Source: Batkoa obscura
Lineage: Eukaryota; Entomophthoromycota; Entomophthoromycetes; Entomophthorales; Batkoaceae
DNA: 64,000 nucleotides
Assembly: GCA_030770535.1 (NCBI GenBank)
Contig: JASVEC010000001.1
Location: 372,001-436,000, forward strand
Direction of reading: 5' to 3'
Made by a program: the position numbers and the translations under genes
Notes under the pieces: model-generated
The model's input: only the letters and a program-made list of their open reading frames with translations
The model's database searches: none
What the model was told of the DNA's origin: nothing
Shown here: positions 11,800-23,039 of the stretch, in pieces
Numbering within the stretch: the first letter of the stretch is position 1
Layout of the letters: each line of letters opens with the position of its first letter

Positions 11800-13558
11800 A
11801 TGAAATTCTTTGGATTATCTGTCGCTATTATCATTAACCCCTACTTACATATCGTTTTCTTTCAAATGTTCACACAATGGAATCAACCCGGCGTTATAGA
11901 TTTAATATTTGATGATATCCCAACAGATCACATTCCATAAATATTAAATACTTCGTGTTTAAAGTGCTTAAAGTGCTTAAAGCCACTTTTTCTTTATTGG
12001 ATCTAATGTTAAGCAAAAACCCGAATTTATTAAATATATATTTGATGAAAGCCATCAAATTGCTCCTTATAGCTATATTCATAGGCGTTTATCTGAACTA
12101 TCTACTTATACCTTTAAATAAGAAACGAGCACTCAAAGTTTAGTCCTTCACTTTTTGAGACAAATTTTTAAACACTGTATATGAGAAGTCTGGAATTAGG
12201 AGAAGACCAGGTTACTATTGGTATTTTAAATATTTAGGCTGTATCCAAGTTGGTGTTAATATATATACTAATGACTGAAAAGTAAAAAATGCCGACTTGA
12301 ATTTAACTTATAAATTTACGTTAACAGAGTTGAAAAAGCAGGTCTTAAAGCCATATTTTATTGCTTTGCAATATAACTTCACTAAAAAAGGCGCAAGAAT
12401 TAGTAAAGGTATTAATTTGATAAAATCAAAAGGCTTTGCCTTTGTAGCTTCAGAAAATGTTTTAAAAAGGGCCCCACTTATGGCGATACTCCTGCTCAAC
12501 AAAATACTATTGATAAAAAAGAAGAAAATGCTAAATTAGGAACCCCAGGACTTTTTGCAGTAAGTGGAAGCATTCTTGTTGAAATGGGTAGCGGAAAAAC
12601 CATCCCAGAGACAGAAAATTCTGCTAATAGAGAGGGGAATACAATAATCACTATAAAAACTTAGGCTCCTCTTAGAAGAAAAGAAGATAAAATATTCAAT
12701 TTAAAAGCTCAAGCTCTTACTAACTGTGAAATATTGCTTTATTTAGCTCTCAGATTGATTATAACACAACAATCACTTAAGTTGTTGTATTCTCAAGTTC
12801 AAACACAATCAATTCAGAGTCCCTTATTTTGATTTGCTGCGAGAATCTCTAACTTCATATTGCAAACAATATTATCTCCTTTTAATATTCATACTTATTG
12901 GAGTATAAAAGAGATTCTTCAATATGATAACTCGAGGCTTTTTAATTGGATTACTCCCTGATAATGTATCATTAATAAAGTCACTAAGTTTTTCAGACAA
13001 CATCTTATATAGATTTTACAGTAGTATCTTCCATTGTATTTGTTTTACATAATTCGTAGTTTACTACATACTATTTCTATTAAGTTAAGTCTATCTTAGT
13101 TACATAAACTAAGACCCTTCGACTCAAGGCAAGTTAATTAAGCAAGAGTAGCTTTTAACTTCGATCACTAAGTATCAACTTTCATATAACTAAGAGAAAA
13201 AATCAGTTACTTCAGAAAATGAAAATAATTTTGGTGCAGAACCAAGTTTTCCAGTAACCAACTTTGAAAGTGCCATTGGGACAAAAATAGTAATGGGATA
13301 TTTCAGCTCATAAAAAGAGGTGTAATAGTTTATCACCCAATCCATACTTCAGAAAGTTCAACCAAAAGTTACATGAATTAACAGAAACCTCTAATTGTAG
13401 CAGGTTGTACACTCTAGGTTCTCCAAAATGGGAAATTTATAGGATCTTGATCTGAAGGAAAAAGTGAAACAGCTCTTTATATTCCAGCCTATCCTAACCA
13501 TGTTAAACCAACAATTATTTGTAGTTAGATTAATGGTATAATCAAACATTTTAGTTAA
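11800..13558 (+). pseudogene. Decayed polysaccharide deacetylase copy, split by an LTR-like insertion
   Basis: Nucleotide similarity to the gene at 26030-27152 runs from the ATG region at 11800 through about 12700, then resumes near 13190 and ends near 13558. The gap is filled by a solo-LTR-like repeat (12725-13186). The reading frame is lost: the piece matching the catalytic TFDDGP region reads LIFDDIP and soon meets a stop, and short open pieces appear in other frames (for example 12297-12539) where frameshifts have accumulated. This is an ancestral secreted NodB-fold (carbohydrate esterase 4) gene that is no longer coding. It is clearly older or more degraded than the copy at 26030. Confidence 0.8.
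12725..13186 (+). mobile_element. Solo-LTR-like repeat, copy 1
   Basis: About 462 bases, beginning TGTGAAATATTGC and ending CAACTTTCATA. That gives TG...CA-like ends with short inverted termini (TGTGAAA/TTTCACA in the best copy). It matches the repeats at 25101-25523 (minus) and 31121-31600 (plus). TAAC occurs on both sides and may be the target duplication. No internal coding region remains, so a solo LTR of an LTR retrotransposon is the best guess; the family (copia or gypsy) cannot be told. It sits inside the deacetylase relic. Confidence 0.6.
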
Positions 13559-14496
13559 ACTAAATGTATGTTAAATTTTAAATGTTATGATTTTTGACGT
13601 AATTTAATGCTAAACTCTGAGTTATTGCTTTAAAGTTTAAAGCAATATATGCATAAATTTAAATATGATAGTACTCCAGCCCAATACTTTTGGATTTATT
13701 TTTAATAGCTATTAATCAAAAGCATTGAAATTATAGATCTAATATTCTTTAAGCCGATAGCTTTTTTTGACCCTTTGAGTATTGGAGACCTTAAAAAATT
13801 CTATTTGATTGGATCAGCTTTTTTAAAACCCAATGCCCAAAGGGTTAATTTGATTTGAATCATGTGACCAATGTTCGCCCACAGTACTCAAGGGGTTGAT
13901 AAAATATACTGAAAACAAGATCTCAGTTTTAAAGGCTCAATATTGCCTTCTTTTTAAGCAACTAATTTGCAAGTTTCCAAGGCTAATTTAAAAATCAAAA
14001 TTCAACCCACGTTCGAAATGCAACTAAAAATTCGACACTCCTCAAAGTTGGCATAATTTTTAATCTTAAATTTCAGACAAAAAGGCCAAAGTTTGATTAA
14101 TTTAACTGATATATTAAATCCCCTTAGTTCTAGATTCAACTTGTTTATCACCATAAAGTGATAGTATTAATAATTAAGTTTAATAAATTAAAAATCCAAC
14201 TTTGATTTATCTGTTTGTATTGATATTGTATATTATTAAAAACTGATCTTTATTATAATAATTTAATTCATAAACCTCTGTAAAGTATATTCTATTTTAA
14301 ATAAAGTGGTTTTTATTAGCGCATAATCAAAAAGAATAAGGGAAATACTCTTTGTAACGATAAGAAAAACAAAAAACAGAAAATAAAACACTGTCATATA
14401 ATAACAAAAGCATTTAATAAGTGAATAGAGAAGAGGGATTACATTCAATGTAAAACAAAAAAGGAATTGACGAAATAAAATGGTATAAATTCGATA
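13559..14496. other. Intergenic, AT-rich
   Basis: No gene. An imperfect inverted pair of about 17 bases, containing GACCCTTTGAGTATT near 13770 and ACTCAAGGGGTT near 13890, may mark a worn inverted-repeat element. Confidence 0.45.
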
Positions 14497-14748
14497 TTAA
14501 TTTGAAAAGCTTTTGAATCTAGATAATACTGTCTTATTTTTTGTTCCCTTCTTATTAACGCCTTGATCGTCTTTAGCGTAAACTTTATTTTTATTTAGAT
14601 TCAAATAAGTCCCATCCTTATAATTTTTTTCATAATATTGTGAACTACGAGAATTAAAATCTGATGCTCCAGTCCTCCTTTTAGTGTATTTGCCTACATC
14701 GCTGTTTAAATACATGTACTTGTCTTTTACCCATTCTACTAAACCCAT
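14497..14748 (-). CDS. Small basic orphan protein
   Basis: An intronless 83-residue frame. It is hydrophilic, rich in Lys, Asn, Ser and Tyr, with no signal peptide and no membrane segment. It begins MGLVEWVKDKYMYLN, a possible amphipathic start, and continues with KYTKRRTGASDF. I do not recognise the family. Codon usage and the lack of low-complexity AT-run residues make it more gene-like than other short frames nearby. A TATATAAAG box lies on the same strand about 87 bases before the ATG (14835-14843), which supports expression. It could be a stress or sporulation-type hydrophilic protein, but nothing in the sequence shows that. Confidence 0.55.
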   Translation of the reverse strand: MGLVEWVKDKYMYLNSDVGKYTKRRTGASDFNSRSSQYYEKNYKDGTYLNLNKNKVYAKDDQGVNKKGTKNKTVLSRFKSFSN

Positions 14749-14834
14749 TTTTTTTACTATTATTTTTAATATTACTTTTGGTTGTTAAATAAAAATATTT
14801 AGCTAAAGTTGATTCTCCTTAATTCTCCTCCTTC

Positions 14835-14843
14835 CTTTATATA
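14835..14843 (-). promoter_or_regulatory. TATA box of the 83-residue orphan
   Basis: TATATAAAG on the minus strand, 87 bases before the ATG at 14748. Confidence 0.45.
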
Positions 14844-16110
14844 CTTTTTCTGATCAATTTTATAAGGAAACCATAAAAATAAAAATCATATGTAATTGGC
14901 TTATTTTTCAAACTGGATTATTAAAATACCAGCTAAAATTAGCAATTCTAGCTGAATAGAATAATATTCTTTTTGATTAGCTATCAAAAATATTTTTATT
15001 GCTTTATTGGCTATTCATCCCCTATTGGTGCTTCTTTTAGAGTACTTTTATTCTAGGATTTTATTGACCTTAGTTCTTGGATTGCCCAATTATTCTTTAA
15101 CTAAATAGGCTTCTCTTTATTTTTACCATAAATAACATTAGTAAGTTATTAATAGTTTTATAAGATTTTAAATAACTGTTTAAAAATAATACTACTTGTC
15201 AAATTCCCTCTACTATCACTTTTTCTCCCACGGATTCTATTTTATCAAGGATTATATAAAATTTTATAATGAATTTGTTGATTATGAATTTATTTTTAAT
15301 TCTTATTAAACAAAGAAATAGAATTATGAGCATCCAATAGTCAAGCATTTTGTAATATATTGCTTTTTGTACCTCAAAGTAAAAAAGCCAAGTGCTTTGC
15401 CTAATAAATAAATTCCTTGTTTGAAATCAACATATGTGAAAATACATGAGTATTTCTAGTAAATATTAATCTATATAAGAGCACTTAGGTAGTATCATAA
15501 TAGAAGATCAAATTGAAACTATAGTATTATATTTATATTTATATTCGTTTGTTTCCTTTTATTAGAATAACTTCAAACCTGATAAAGATAATTAGTTTTA
15601 CATTAAAAATAAAATCTAGAAATTAATGTGTTGACTATTCTATTATTTAAATAAACAAAAGTGTTAATTCTTATAATCAGATTTATTTTTAAAATTCCAT
15701 AAAGAAATAATATACTATTTTAAATTCATTATATGCAATATATTATTTCATGTAATTTTTTTAAATAGTTTGCAACTGCAAAATGATAATAATTATTAAA
15801 TGGCTTCTTAACGTGACTATTTTTTTAAGTTTCATAATATAAAATGTGATTTTTATTATTTATGCTTAGCAAATATACTAGATATCGTTACTGTTTACTT
15901 TAAGAAACGTAGTCTCGTATTTCTGACTGCATTAGCACGCTATAGCAATTCCTTTCATTAAGGTATTCGAAACCAAACCCCACAACTTGCTCTTTAATCA
16001 TGTACACTGTATTATCTGTACATTATATATATTTTTTATATGTAATTTCAACAAACCTTTATTCAAATATAATATTTATTTACTTTATATATTAAATATT
16101 TATATTAAAA

Positions 16111-16225
16111 GGTAACCCCACATGTAGAGACCGTATGAGTTAATTGATAGGAGCACTTGTCCTCTACTAAAGTTTACCCTTGAGCACATGGCTCCATATG
16201 TAATCCGCGCCTCAAGTTAAAATAC
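16111..16225. other. GC-richer island with paired segments (possible structured RNA)
   Basis: In AT-rich surroundings this stretch is close to half G+C. GGTAAC (16111) can pair with GTTTACC (16172-16178), GTAGAG (16124) with CTCTAC (16162-16167), AGGA with TCCT around a seven-base loop, and CTTGAG (16179) with CTCAAG (16211-16216). Such islands in AT-rich genomes often mark structural RNAs. It lacks a tRNA T-arm consensus and I do not recognise a known RNA. Strand not determined. Confidence 0.3.
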
Positions 16226-16489
16226 CTTGGCTTAACAATATATAAAAAGGAAAATGATATGACGTCACATATTTAGTTTTGAATTTAAAAGACAATAATT
16301 TAATTAACTTTACTTTATAAATTAACATCTGTTTTTATAAATAATTTGAGATAACAATTGCAAGTGATCTAATAAAATAATAAATGATCTCATCAATCGG
16401 AGGAATGAAAAATATTAAAAACCAAGGTTATTAAAGCACATAATAGGATAAAAGTTCAAAATACTTTTTTTTACTTTTTATCTTGAATA

Positions 16490-18996
16490 ATGATATTTTA
16501 TTTCTATTTATTAGTACATCTCTATTTATCAATTATAGCTTGTTGTGGTGTTACAACACATATATTAGTAGGCGAAATAGCGAGAAGGGAGCTTAATGAC
16601 TACGTCAAAACTATAATTAGAAATAACCTCAACGCTTTTCAAGCCGGTTCTTTTTTTCCAGATTGGGGTTATATTTGCAATGGCTTTAGAGAAGAAGGAG
16701 AATCAGGTACGGATTTAATATAAATAACGTAAACAAACTAATCATTATTTAGCACATTGGCCACCCTTTTATTTTAACAGTATTGAACATATAAGACTAA
16801 ACTATGCTAACGATGTTATAAAGTTTCAGAATAAACAAAAAACAAGCAAAGAATTTGAAGTCATATTTTCATTTTTAATGGGAGCTATCAACCATGGAGT
16901 TGATGATGTATTATGGCATGGACTAGACAATCAAAGCAATAGTATGATTAATTCGTTAGCAGAAATGAATTGGAAAGGCGATTATTATAAAGCACATAAG
17001 ATTGCAGATTTAGGAGGCGATATTGTTGCAGCTCATGCATTAAATTTATCTTTTTTAAAAGTAAGATTGAAATGATTAAAATGTAATAAAGTAATTAAAT
17101 CTTTAAGTCGTCCTGGAATATTCCATCAAAAGATATCATTCAAATTTATAAACGAATGGGCTATAATCGAGTTAACTGGTTCAATTTAAATCGTTGTTTA
17201 AGTATTGGATTGGCTGCAGGGCAAGCAACGAAGTATAGTGGAAGGAGATTATTAGGTAGGTTTGATACAAATAAGGTAATTCAAAGCAATTCAATATTAC
17301 TCAACAATAATTTCTGTTATTAGTCTCCTTTTTTACTTAACAACTATTTTACACATTATCATGGGGGTAAGTATAAATTTAATTATTATAGTAATAAATA
17401 TTAAGAATATTTTTTATCATTTGATAGGCATATTAAATATGGCAAATCGAGTTGTTCATTGTTGGAATGATACTATTGGCTTATTAAATAATAATATTAG
17501 CCCATCTTCATTTTGTAATCAAATATTTAATCAAAATAATGTATTAAATAATAGCAAACACAATAATCGCCAAATTAGATTTAGTAATAAGAGTAAGAAT
17601 AAGTCGAAAGATATAGTAAACATTAATCACAAACATTATGATATTATCCAATATAATAGTGATAATAGCGGCGAAGCAATACATAGTAATACAACTAATA
17701 ACAATGAAATGTTATATAACAGTAATCAGAAAATACAATGCAAGGTTAATAAAAAATATCAACAAATAATATGGAATGACTTGAACTATAATGGATTTGG
17801 GAAAAGCGTACAAGTTATAAATAAAAAGAATAAAAAATATTTAATAGTAAGTAGCCCGTATAACTATAATAATTTCAATAGTAGTGGGATGATTACTATT
17901 TATGATGTTAATTCAAACTTCAAACTATTATTTAAAATTAATTCAGTTCATTTTGATACCAATTTTGGAAATAATATGCTGGTTTTAGATTTTAATAACG
18001 ATTCTATGTTAGATTTAATTATTGCTTCCCCTAAATTAAACCAATTACTAATTTACTATGGTAATAACAATAATAACACAATATTAGACAGTAAGCCAAT
18101 TTTATGGAATATTAATTTTGATTTGAACTATCAAATTGGGGATGAATTAATTAAAGTAGTCATTAAAAACTCAAAACAGCAAACCCAAGAAAAAATGATG
18201 ATAGTAAGCTTGATAAACAAGCAAAATAATAATGAAGTTATATTATATGGCAAAAATATAGTTAATAATAAAGAATGGCACCTAAAGAGCAACTATTTTC
18301 AACATTATATAAATAGCAAAATAAATATCGAATACCTATCTTTAAAGGATCAACATTATTTTATTTTATCTTATTCCAATGCCGAGTTTAAAGGAGCTTT
18401 GTTTTTAGTTCAACTAGACTCAGATTTCATCCCTATTAACGATACACTCATTCCTTTAACTTTTGGTAGTGAAATATTTGGTTCTTTTGGCTATGATTTT
18501 GTTATTTGGGAAACTAACTTTGATTCATTTACTTTAATTGTTTCTTCTACTACTAAGGTAATGCATCAATGTATAGTATCAAATAAAAACAGTACTAATA
18601 TTTTGTTTAAAGAGCAATGCTAAAGAAAATTCAATCCAAAGTGGAGAAATTGAAGTAATTAGATATTCAATAAATTCAAACAATCAAGTTGAACTACAAT
18701 TTCAAAAAAGAGTATTAAAATCAAAAGAAAATTATAATAACCTTGGGAATCAATTAATCAAATTAAATGAGAATACACTTTTGATCTCAAATCCAAATTC
18801 ATTAGATGAAAAAGGCTCATTGATTGTATTAAATTTGTCTAACTCTTTTGATCTATTCAATATCAATTGTGTTACTACCAATTTTAAGTTGGGTCAGTTT
18901 TCAAGTAACATGTTACTCGTTGATCAATCTTTATATGTTGTAGCTTCCAATGCTTATAAAATTGCTAATAAGGAGGATGCTGGGGATTATGAGTAA
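16490..18996 (+). CDS. GPI-specific phospholipase D-like protein
   Basis: Six exons: 16490-16706, 16753-17060, 17108-17275, 17324-17366, 17428-18557 and 18613-18996, giving 749 residues. The last intron contains a textbook TACTAAT branch site. A signal peptide (residues 1-18, ending about ACCG) leads into a zinc-dependent phospholipase domain: THILVGEIARREL, FFPDWGY, HWPPFYFNSIEHIRLNYAND, AINHGVDDVLWHGL and DLGGDIVAAHAL match mammalian GPLD1 in order, including the His and Asp metal-ligand positions. The C-terminal half has FG-GAP beta-propeller repeats, one with the calcium-loop pattern DFNNDSMLD. It is expected to be secreted and to cleave the phosphatidylinositol-glycan link of GPI-anchored proteins. 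The central insertion (about residues 265-330) is Asn-rich and poorly conserved. The family is clear; activity is not shown. Confidence 0.9.
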
Positions 18997-21414
18997 GATT
19001 TATTTTATTTTTAATAATAGTCGTCTTAATAATATTTTATAGTAATACGCTTCCATCTGGTGCTGTCTTTTATTGGAAAAATTGGAAAGATTTATTGTGA
19101 TTATTAAATAAACTTTGTTTATACGTTTAGCTAAATTGTATTGCCCCTTTATTTGAATGTTTTTAATATGATTTTTCATGATATTTTTAATTCCAATTTT
19201 AATTTTATAATTGTATATTTGGTTAGTTATTATTTCTATAAAATAGTTAGCCAATTTTTAAACTAATGCGCTCTCTTTAGTTAAGTATTTTACTAAACAT
19301 GAACCTTCAAAGTTGATAATAGCTTATTTTGATTAATTTTAAATACATAAAGGAATACTTAAAAAAGATAATCATAGGGTACAATGAATAGTAAATTTAG
19401 AGAAAGTACTAAAATAAAAGCAGGGTAAGACTTTTATTGAGCAAAATCTATAACTAGATTTAAAACCTAAAGAAATAGATGATTTTTATAAAAAAACAAA
19501 AAAAACTGACAGTTATATTTTGAAAATGAAAATTATCAGTAACATAAACTATGGGACTTTATAGAAGCTTATAACTCAGATTACAGAGACTTTGTTCAAC
19601 TTATAAACATAATAATTGATAGATGAAAGAATCAAGCTGCATACAGCAGATGTTAAACTATGTTTTAAATAGAACAACTTTTTTGCATAAGGTGTGATAA
19701 TTTATCCCTGAATGAGAGCAAAATTCAATACAAAAATAGCTAGTACCTTACAAAAAAGTGGGAATTCACGCATAAAGTTGGTCGGCTATTAACAACAATA
19801 TCGAGCAACTGTTTGTGTGTAAAATAAAAAAGTGGAGTGCAAATTTGTGCATAAATAAAATTAGGTGAGTTTTTTTACAAGTTGTATTAATTTTTATTAA
19901 TTTTTAATTCTAATATTGATTTAATATTAAAGACTTTTTAAAGATATCTTTAATTGTAAAATATTAATAGTTTTAAATCTCTTTTGATAAGTTTCATAAA
20001 ATAATAAAAGGTCCCTTGACAATTTTGTTATCTTAAAATCAAGTTTATACAAAAAGTTTATAATGGTTCCTTCAGACTAAACACACTAGTTTAAACTTTG
20101 CAGCTTAAAGTTAAACAAAATAAAATTTGCATTAAGCTAGCCAATAGCCTAGGTTAAAAATTGAGTTCAAATGAATAGTGTCTTTAGGGGTAAGTTACAA
20201 TTAATTTTTTTTGATCAAAAATGAGGGGTATTTTTATATTAAAAAAGATACTCCTATTTGAAACTAAACTTTCAGGGAAATAATCACTATTTTGAAAATA
20301 GTAATAATTTAAAAAATAATAATATATATTTAATTAAAACATCTATTTAAACTATATCTCTATTTTGAATAATAAGATGATAAATCGTAATATTTATTAA
20401 TTTGTCTTATTTTCTCCATCCTTTTTTTTGAAAAAAAAACAATTTACCACCCAATTTACTTGATTGCGTTAAATTATCTATGGTGTTTGATGGAGAAATT
20501 AATTCTATGAAATTTCTCACCTCAACTCATCCATCACTTGGAAATTGAGTGAGAATTATTTGGCTGGTAAAATTTGCAATAAATCTATGGGCATAAAATT
20601 AAAAATTAATTCGGATCAAATTTATTTTATAATACAATTTGGCCCGAATACCATAATAAATAAATCTAACTTTAGATACCATTTTGATAAGATGAAATAC
20701 TAATAAATCTGATATAATATTACGTACGTAAATTTTTTATTACGTTTCTTATCTAATATCATTAATGTTTATTTAGTTAGAAATTTTATTATGACGATTA
20801 ATAATAAGGTAAATATAAACTACAATAATTAAAATAGGAAAAGAAGAATATGGGAGTTTAATTAAAAGCTACGCTAAAAATAAAATAGTAAACAATAATG
20901 AGATAATCATTAAAATAAATAAGCCACATAAAAATAAAAGTAAATAGTAAATAATTTAAGAAGAGATAGAATATACCCCATGAATCTAACTGTTATTAAA
21001 GATTAGATATTGCTAACAGAAATTTTCTAATTATAGTTAAATTCCCTTTACTTTATTGTTTTTTCAATATTTTATGTTTAATAACACATGTTTTTGATGC
21101 ATTCAATTTTTTACAGTTGGATTTCTTATGCTTTGTACCAATCAAGTTAGTTTCCTAAATTAAGTAATCGGTATTGTTTATAAAAGATTGTAGCCATGTG
21201 ATTTAATCAAATAATATCTAATAAACTATTTACTGTTTAAACCAACGTAATAGAGTATATAAGACAAACCAAAAACTTCAGTTACCAATCACCAACTTAC
21301 TTTAGACTTTATTTTGTACTTTTTACTAATAGACCTTTTTTGTATTTATTTATTTCGTCTTATATCCTAGTTAGATTCCTTTATTAAAATATTAAATATT
21401 AAAATATCAACAAA
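18997..21414. other. Intergenic, AT-rich, no gene
   Basis: About 2.4 kb. A short sequence at 20222-20262 has ends like the 105-base element (TGAGGGGTATTTTT and ATACTCC) and may be an internally deleted copy. A stretch near 19380-19860 is less AT-rich and may be an old decayed sequence, but I could not assign it. The Myb promoter occupies the right end. Confidence 0.5.
21256..21263 (+). promoter_or_regulatory. TATA box of the Myb gene
   Basis: TATATAAG, 151 bases before the ATG at 21415. Pyrimidine-rich sequence follows, as expected near a transcription start. Confidence 0.5.
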
Positions 21415-22653
21415 ATGAATTACTATCCTTATATTCCTTTCTCCGCTAACCCTTTCACTAATAACTTCCAATCTCAGTTGCAGCTACAACAATCTAACTT
21501 CCCTTTATCTCAGGCAATGTTAGATCAAATGCAACAAAATGAAGAAGTAGGGAAACCGTGGAGTGAATGGGATGATCAAAGATTAAAAGCCGCTGCTGAA
21601 AAATATAACAATAAAGGTTGGCGCAAAATATGCTTAAGTGCTTTCCCAGATGGCTCAAGGACCAAAGAGGAATGCCTTAAACGCTGGCGCCAATTAACAA
21701 AATCAGTTTCTGTTAAAGGACTTTGGACAGCTGAAGAAGATGCTAAACTAATTTCTTTAGTTAAAGAAATGGGTGCTGAAAAATGGGTAGCTATTGCTAA
21801 CCGCTTAGAAACAAGAACTGGTAAACAATGCAGAGAAAGATGGCACAATCATTTAGACCCTAGAATCAATAAAGCTCCTTTTACAGCTGAAGAAGAGCAA
21901 TTGATCTTTAAGTTACATGCTAAAATTGGAAGTAAATGGGCTGAAATGTCAAAACATCTTCCAGGTAGGTCCGATAACTCCATCAAGAACTTTTTCAATA
22001 CAGCTATGCAACGTAAACGTAAAGTGCAACAAGCTAATAGTGGTAAAATTGAAATGAAACGTCATAAGGAAGCACCATTCAACTGGTCCCCTCAAGATGC
22101 TAAATCATTCTTATCCCAATATTCTACACCTAATTTAAGTTCTGATTTACATGCTTCATTCAGTCAATTAAATATGAGAGTAATGACCCCACCAGATACT
22201 CCTCAACCTGGAATTGGTTTAAACCAAGGCTTTGATCTTTACAATCCATGGGCTAATTTCCAACCAAAATCTGCTTTTTTAGCCCCCACCCTCCATCATA
22301 ATAAGTTAGGCATGTTAAATTTAACACCCATTACTAACTCATCACCAGCGTTACCACAAGGTACATTTGAAAGAGCAGTATTCGATCAAACTAGGGGAAT
22401 AGCATCAAATCCAGTGACACCCAATAACTTTAACAACGGATTTTTCAATCCCAATGTGTTTCATCAAAGTCATCACAATAATTTACACGAAACTGAAATA
22501 AAGCAAGAAAATGATAAAGCAACCGATAATTTAGAAGAAAACAATAACATGACTTCAGCACCACCCAGCGGCTACCATCTTGGATTAATCGGTGTTGATT
22601 ATAATGGATTAACTGATAATGAAGTCCAAGATTATCTGTTTATGGGGCATTAA
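21415..22653 (+). CDS. Three-repeat Myb transcription factor
   Basis: An intronless 412-residue frame. Three Myb/SANT repeats lie at about residues 47-98, 101-151 and 153-200. Their spaced tryptophans are visible in PWSEWDDQRLKAAAEKY, LWTAEEDAKLISLVKEMG and SKWAEMSKHLPGRSDNSIKN. The junctions QCRERWHNHLDP and SIKNFFNTAMQRKRK are highly typical of c-Myb/Bas1-type proteins. The C-terminal half is Asn/Pro/Ser-rich and lacks known domains, probably a regulatory region. The protein should bind DNA in the nucleus. Repeats 2 and 3 are closest to the vertebrate c-Myb R2R3 pair. A long leader of about 150 bases with a TATA box precedes it. Targets unknown. Confidence 0.93.
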   Translation: MNYYPYIPFSANPFTNNFQSQLQLQQSNFPLSQAMLDQMQQNEEVGKPWSEWDDQRLKAAAEKYNNKGWRKICLSAFPDGSRTKEECLKRWRQLTKSVSVKGLWTAEEDAKLISLVKEMGAEKWVAIANRLETRTGKQCRERWHNHLDPRINKAPFTAEEEQLIFKLHAKIGSKWAEMSKHLPGRSDNSIKNFFNTAMQRKRKVQQANSGKIEMKRHKEAPFNWSPQDAKSFLSQYSTPNLSSDLHASFSQLNMRVMTPPDTPQPGIGLNQGFDLYNPWANFQPKSAFLAPTLHHNKLGMLNLTPITNSSPALPQGTFERAVFDQTRGIASNPVTPNNFNNGFFNPNVFHQSHHNNLHETEIKQENDKATDNLEENNNMTSAPPSGYHLGLIGVDYNGLTDNEVQDYLFMGH

Positions 22654-23039
22654 ATCGATTTTTGATTTGCTTTGTTTTGAGTTGAAATTTCGTTCTATTT
22701 TGCATCTTGTTCTACTGTTATCCCTTTCCTTATTTTATCTGTTTAAATAAATGATTTTAAATTATATTATTATCTTATCATTAATATTATAAAACTATTA
22801 GAATTAAAGTGCTACAACTACACCAAATTTAAGTTTAAAATCCCCATATTAATATAAATTGGAGAAATAATAGTATTAGAATGAATTAACTTAAAAAGTA
22901 GCTTTGTTTTATTACTATTATTTTAACTGTATTTCTAAATAAAGTCAGCATGCATCATATTGTTGATAAAAATTAAATGTAGACAAGTATGACAAAAGTA
23001 GAAAACTTAATTTACAAACAATTTTTAATTTAAATGTTA
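22654..23039. other. Convergent intergenic spacer
   Basis: Lies between the 3' ends of the Myb gene and the left subtilisin gene. AT-rich, nothing recognised. Confidence 0.6.

Larger units (their letters stand above)
14749..16489. other. Intergenic with a GC-richer structured island
   Basis: Mostly AT-rich and without genes. A GC-richer patch at about 16111-16232 with several complementary segments stands out and is listed separately. Confidence 0.55.

Noticed and set aside
14263-14448. 61-codon hydrophobic minus-strand frame
   Set aside because: Composition is that of AT-rich chance frames (Phe, Leu, Ile, Tyr) and nothing supports it.
16111-16178. tRNA gene
   Set aside because: End pairing is partial and there is no T-arm consensus; kept only as a structured island.
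19000-19254. 84-codon minus-strand frame after the GPI-PLD gene
   Set aside because: Lys/Ile/Asn/Tyr-rich chance frame overlapping the likely 3' UTR.
20222-20262. Short element with ends like the 105-base family
   Set aside because: Too short and the middle is missing; could be a deletion derivative but not supportable as a copy.
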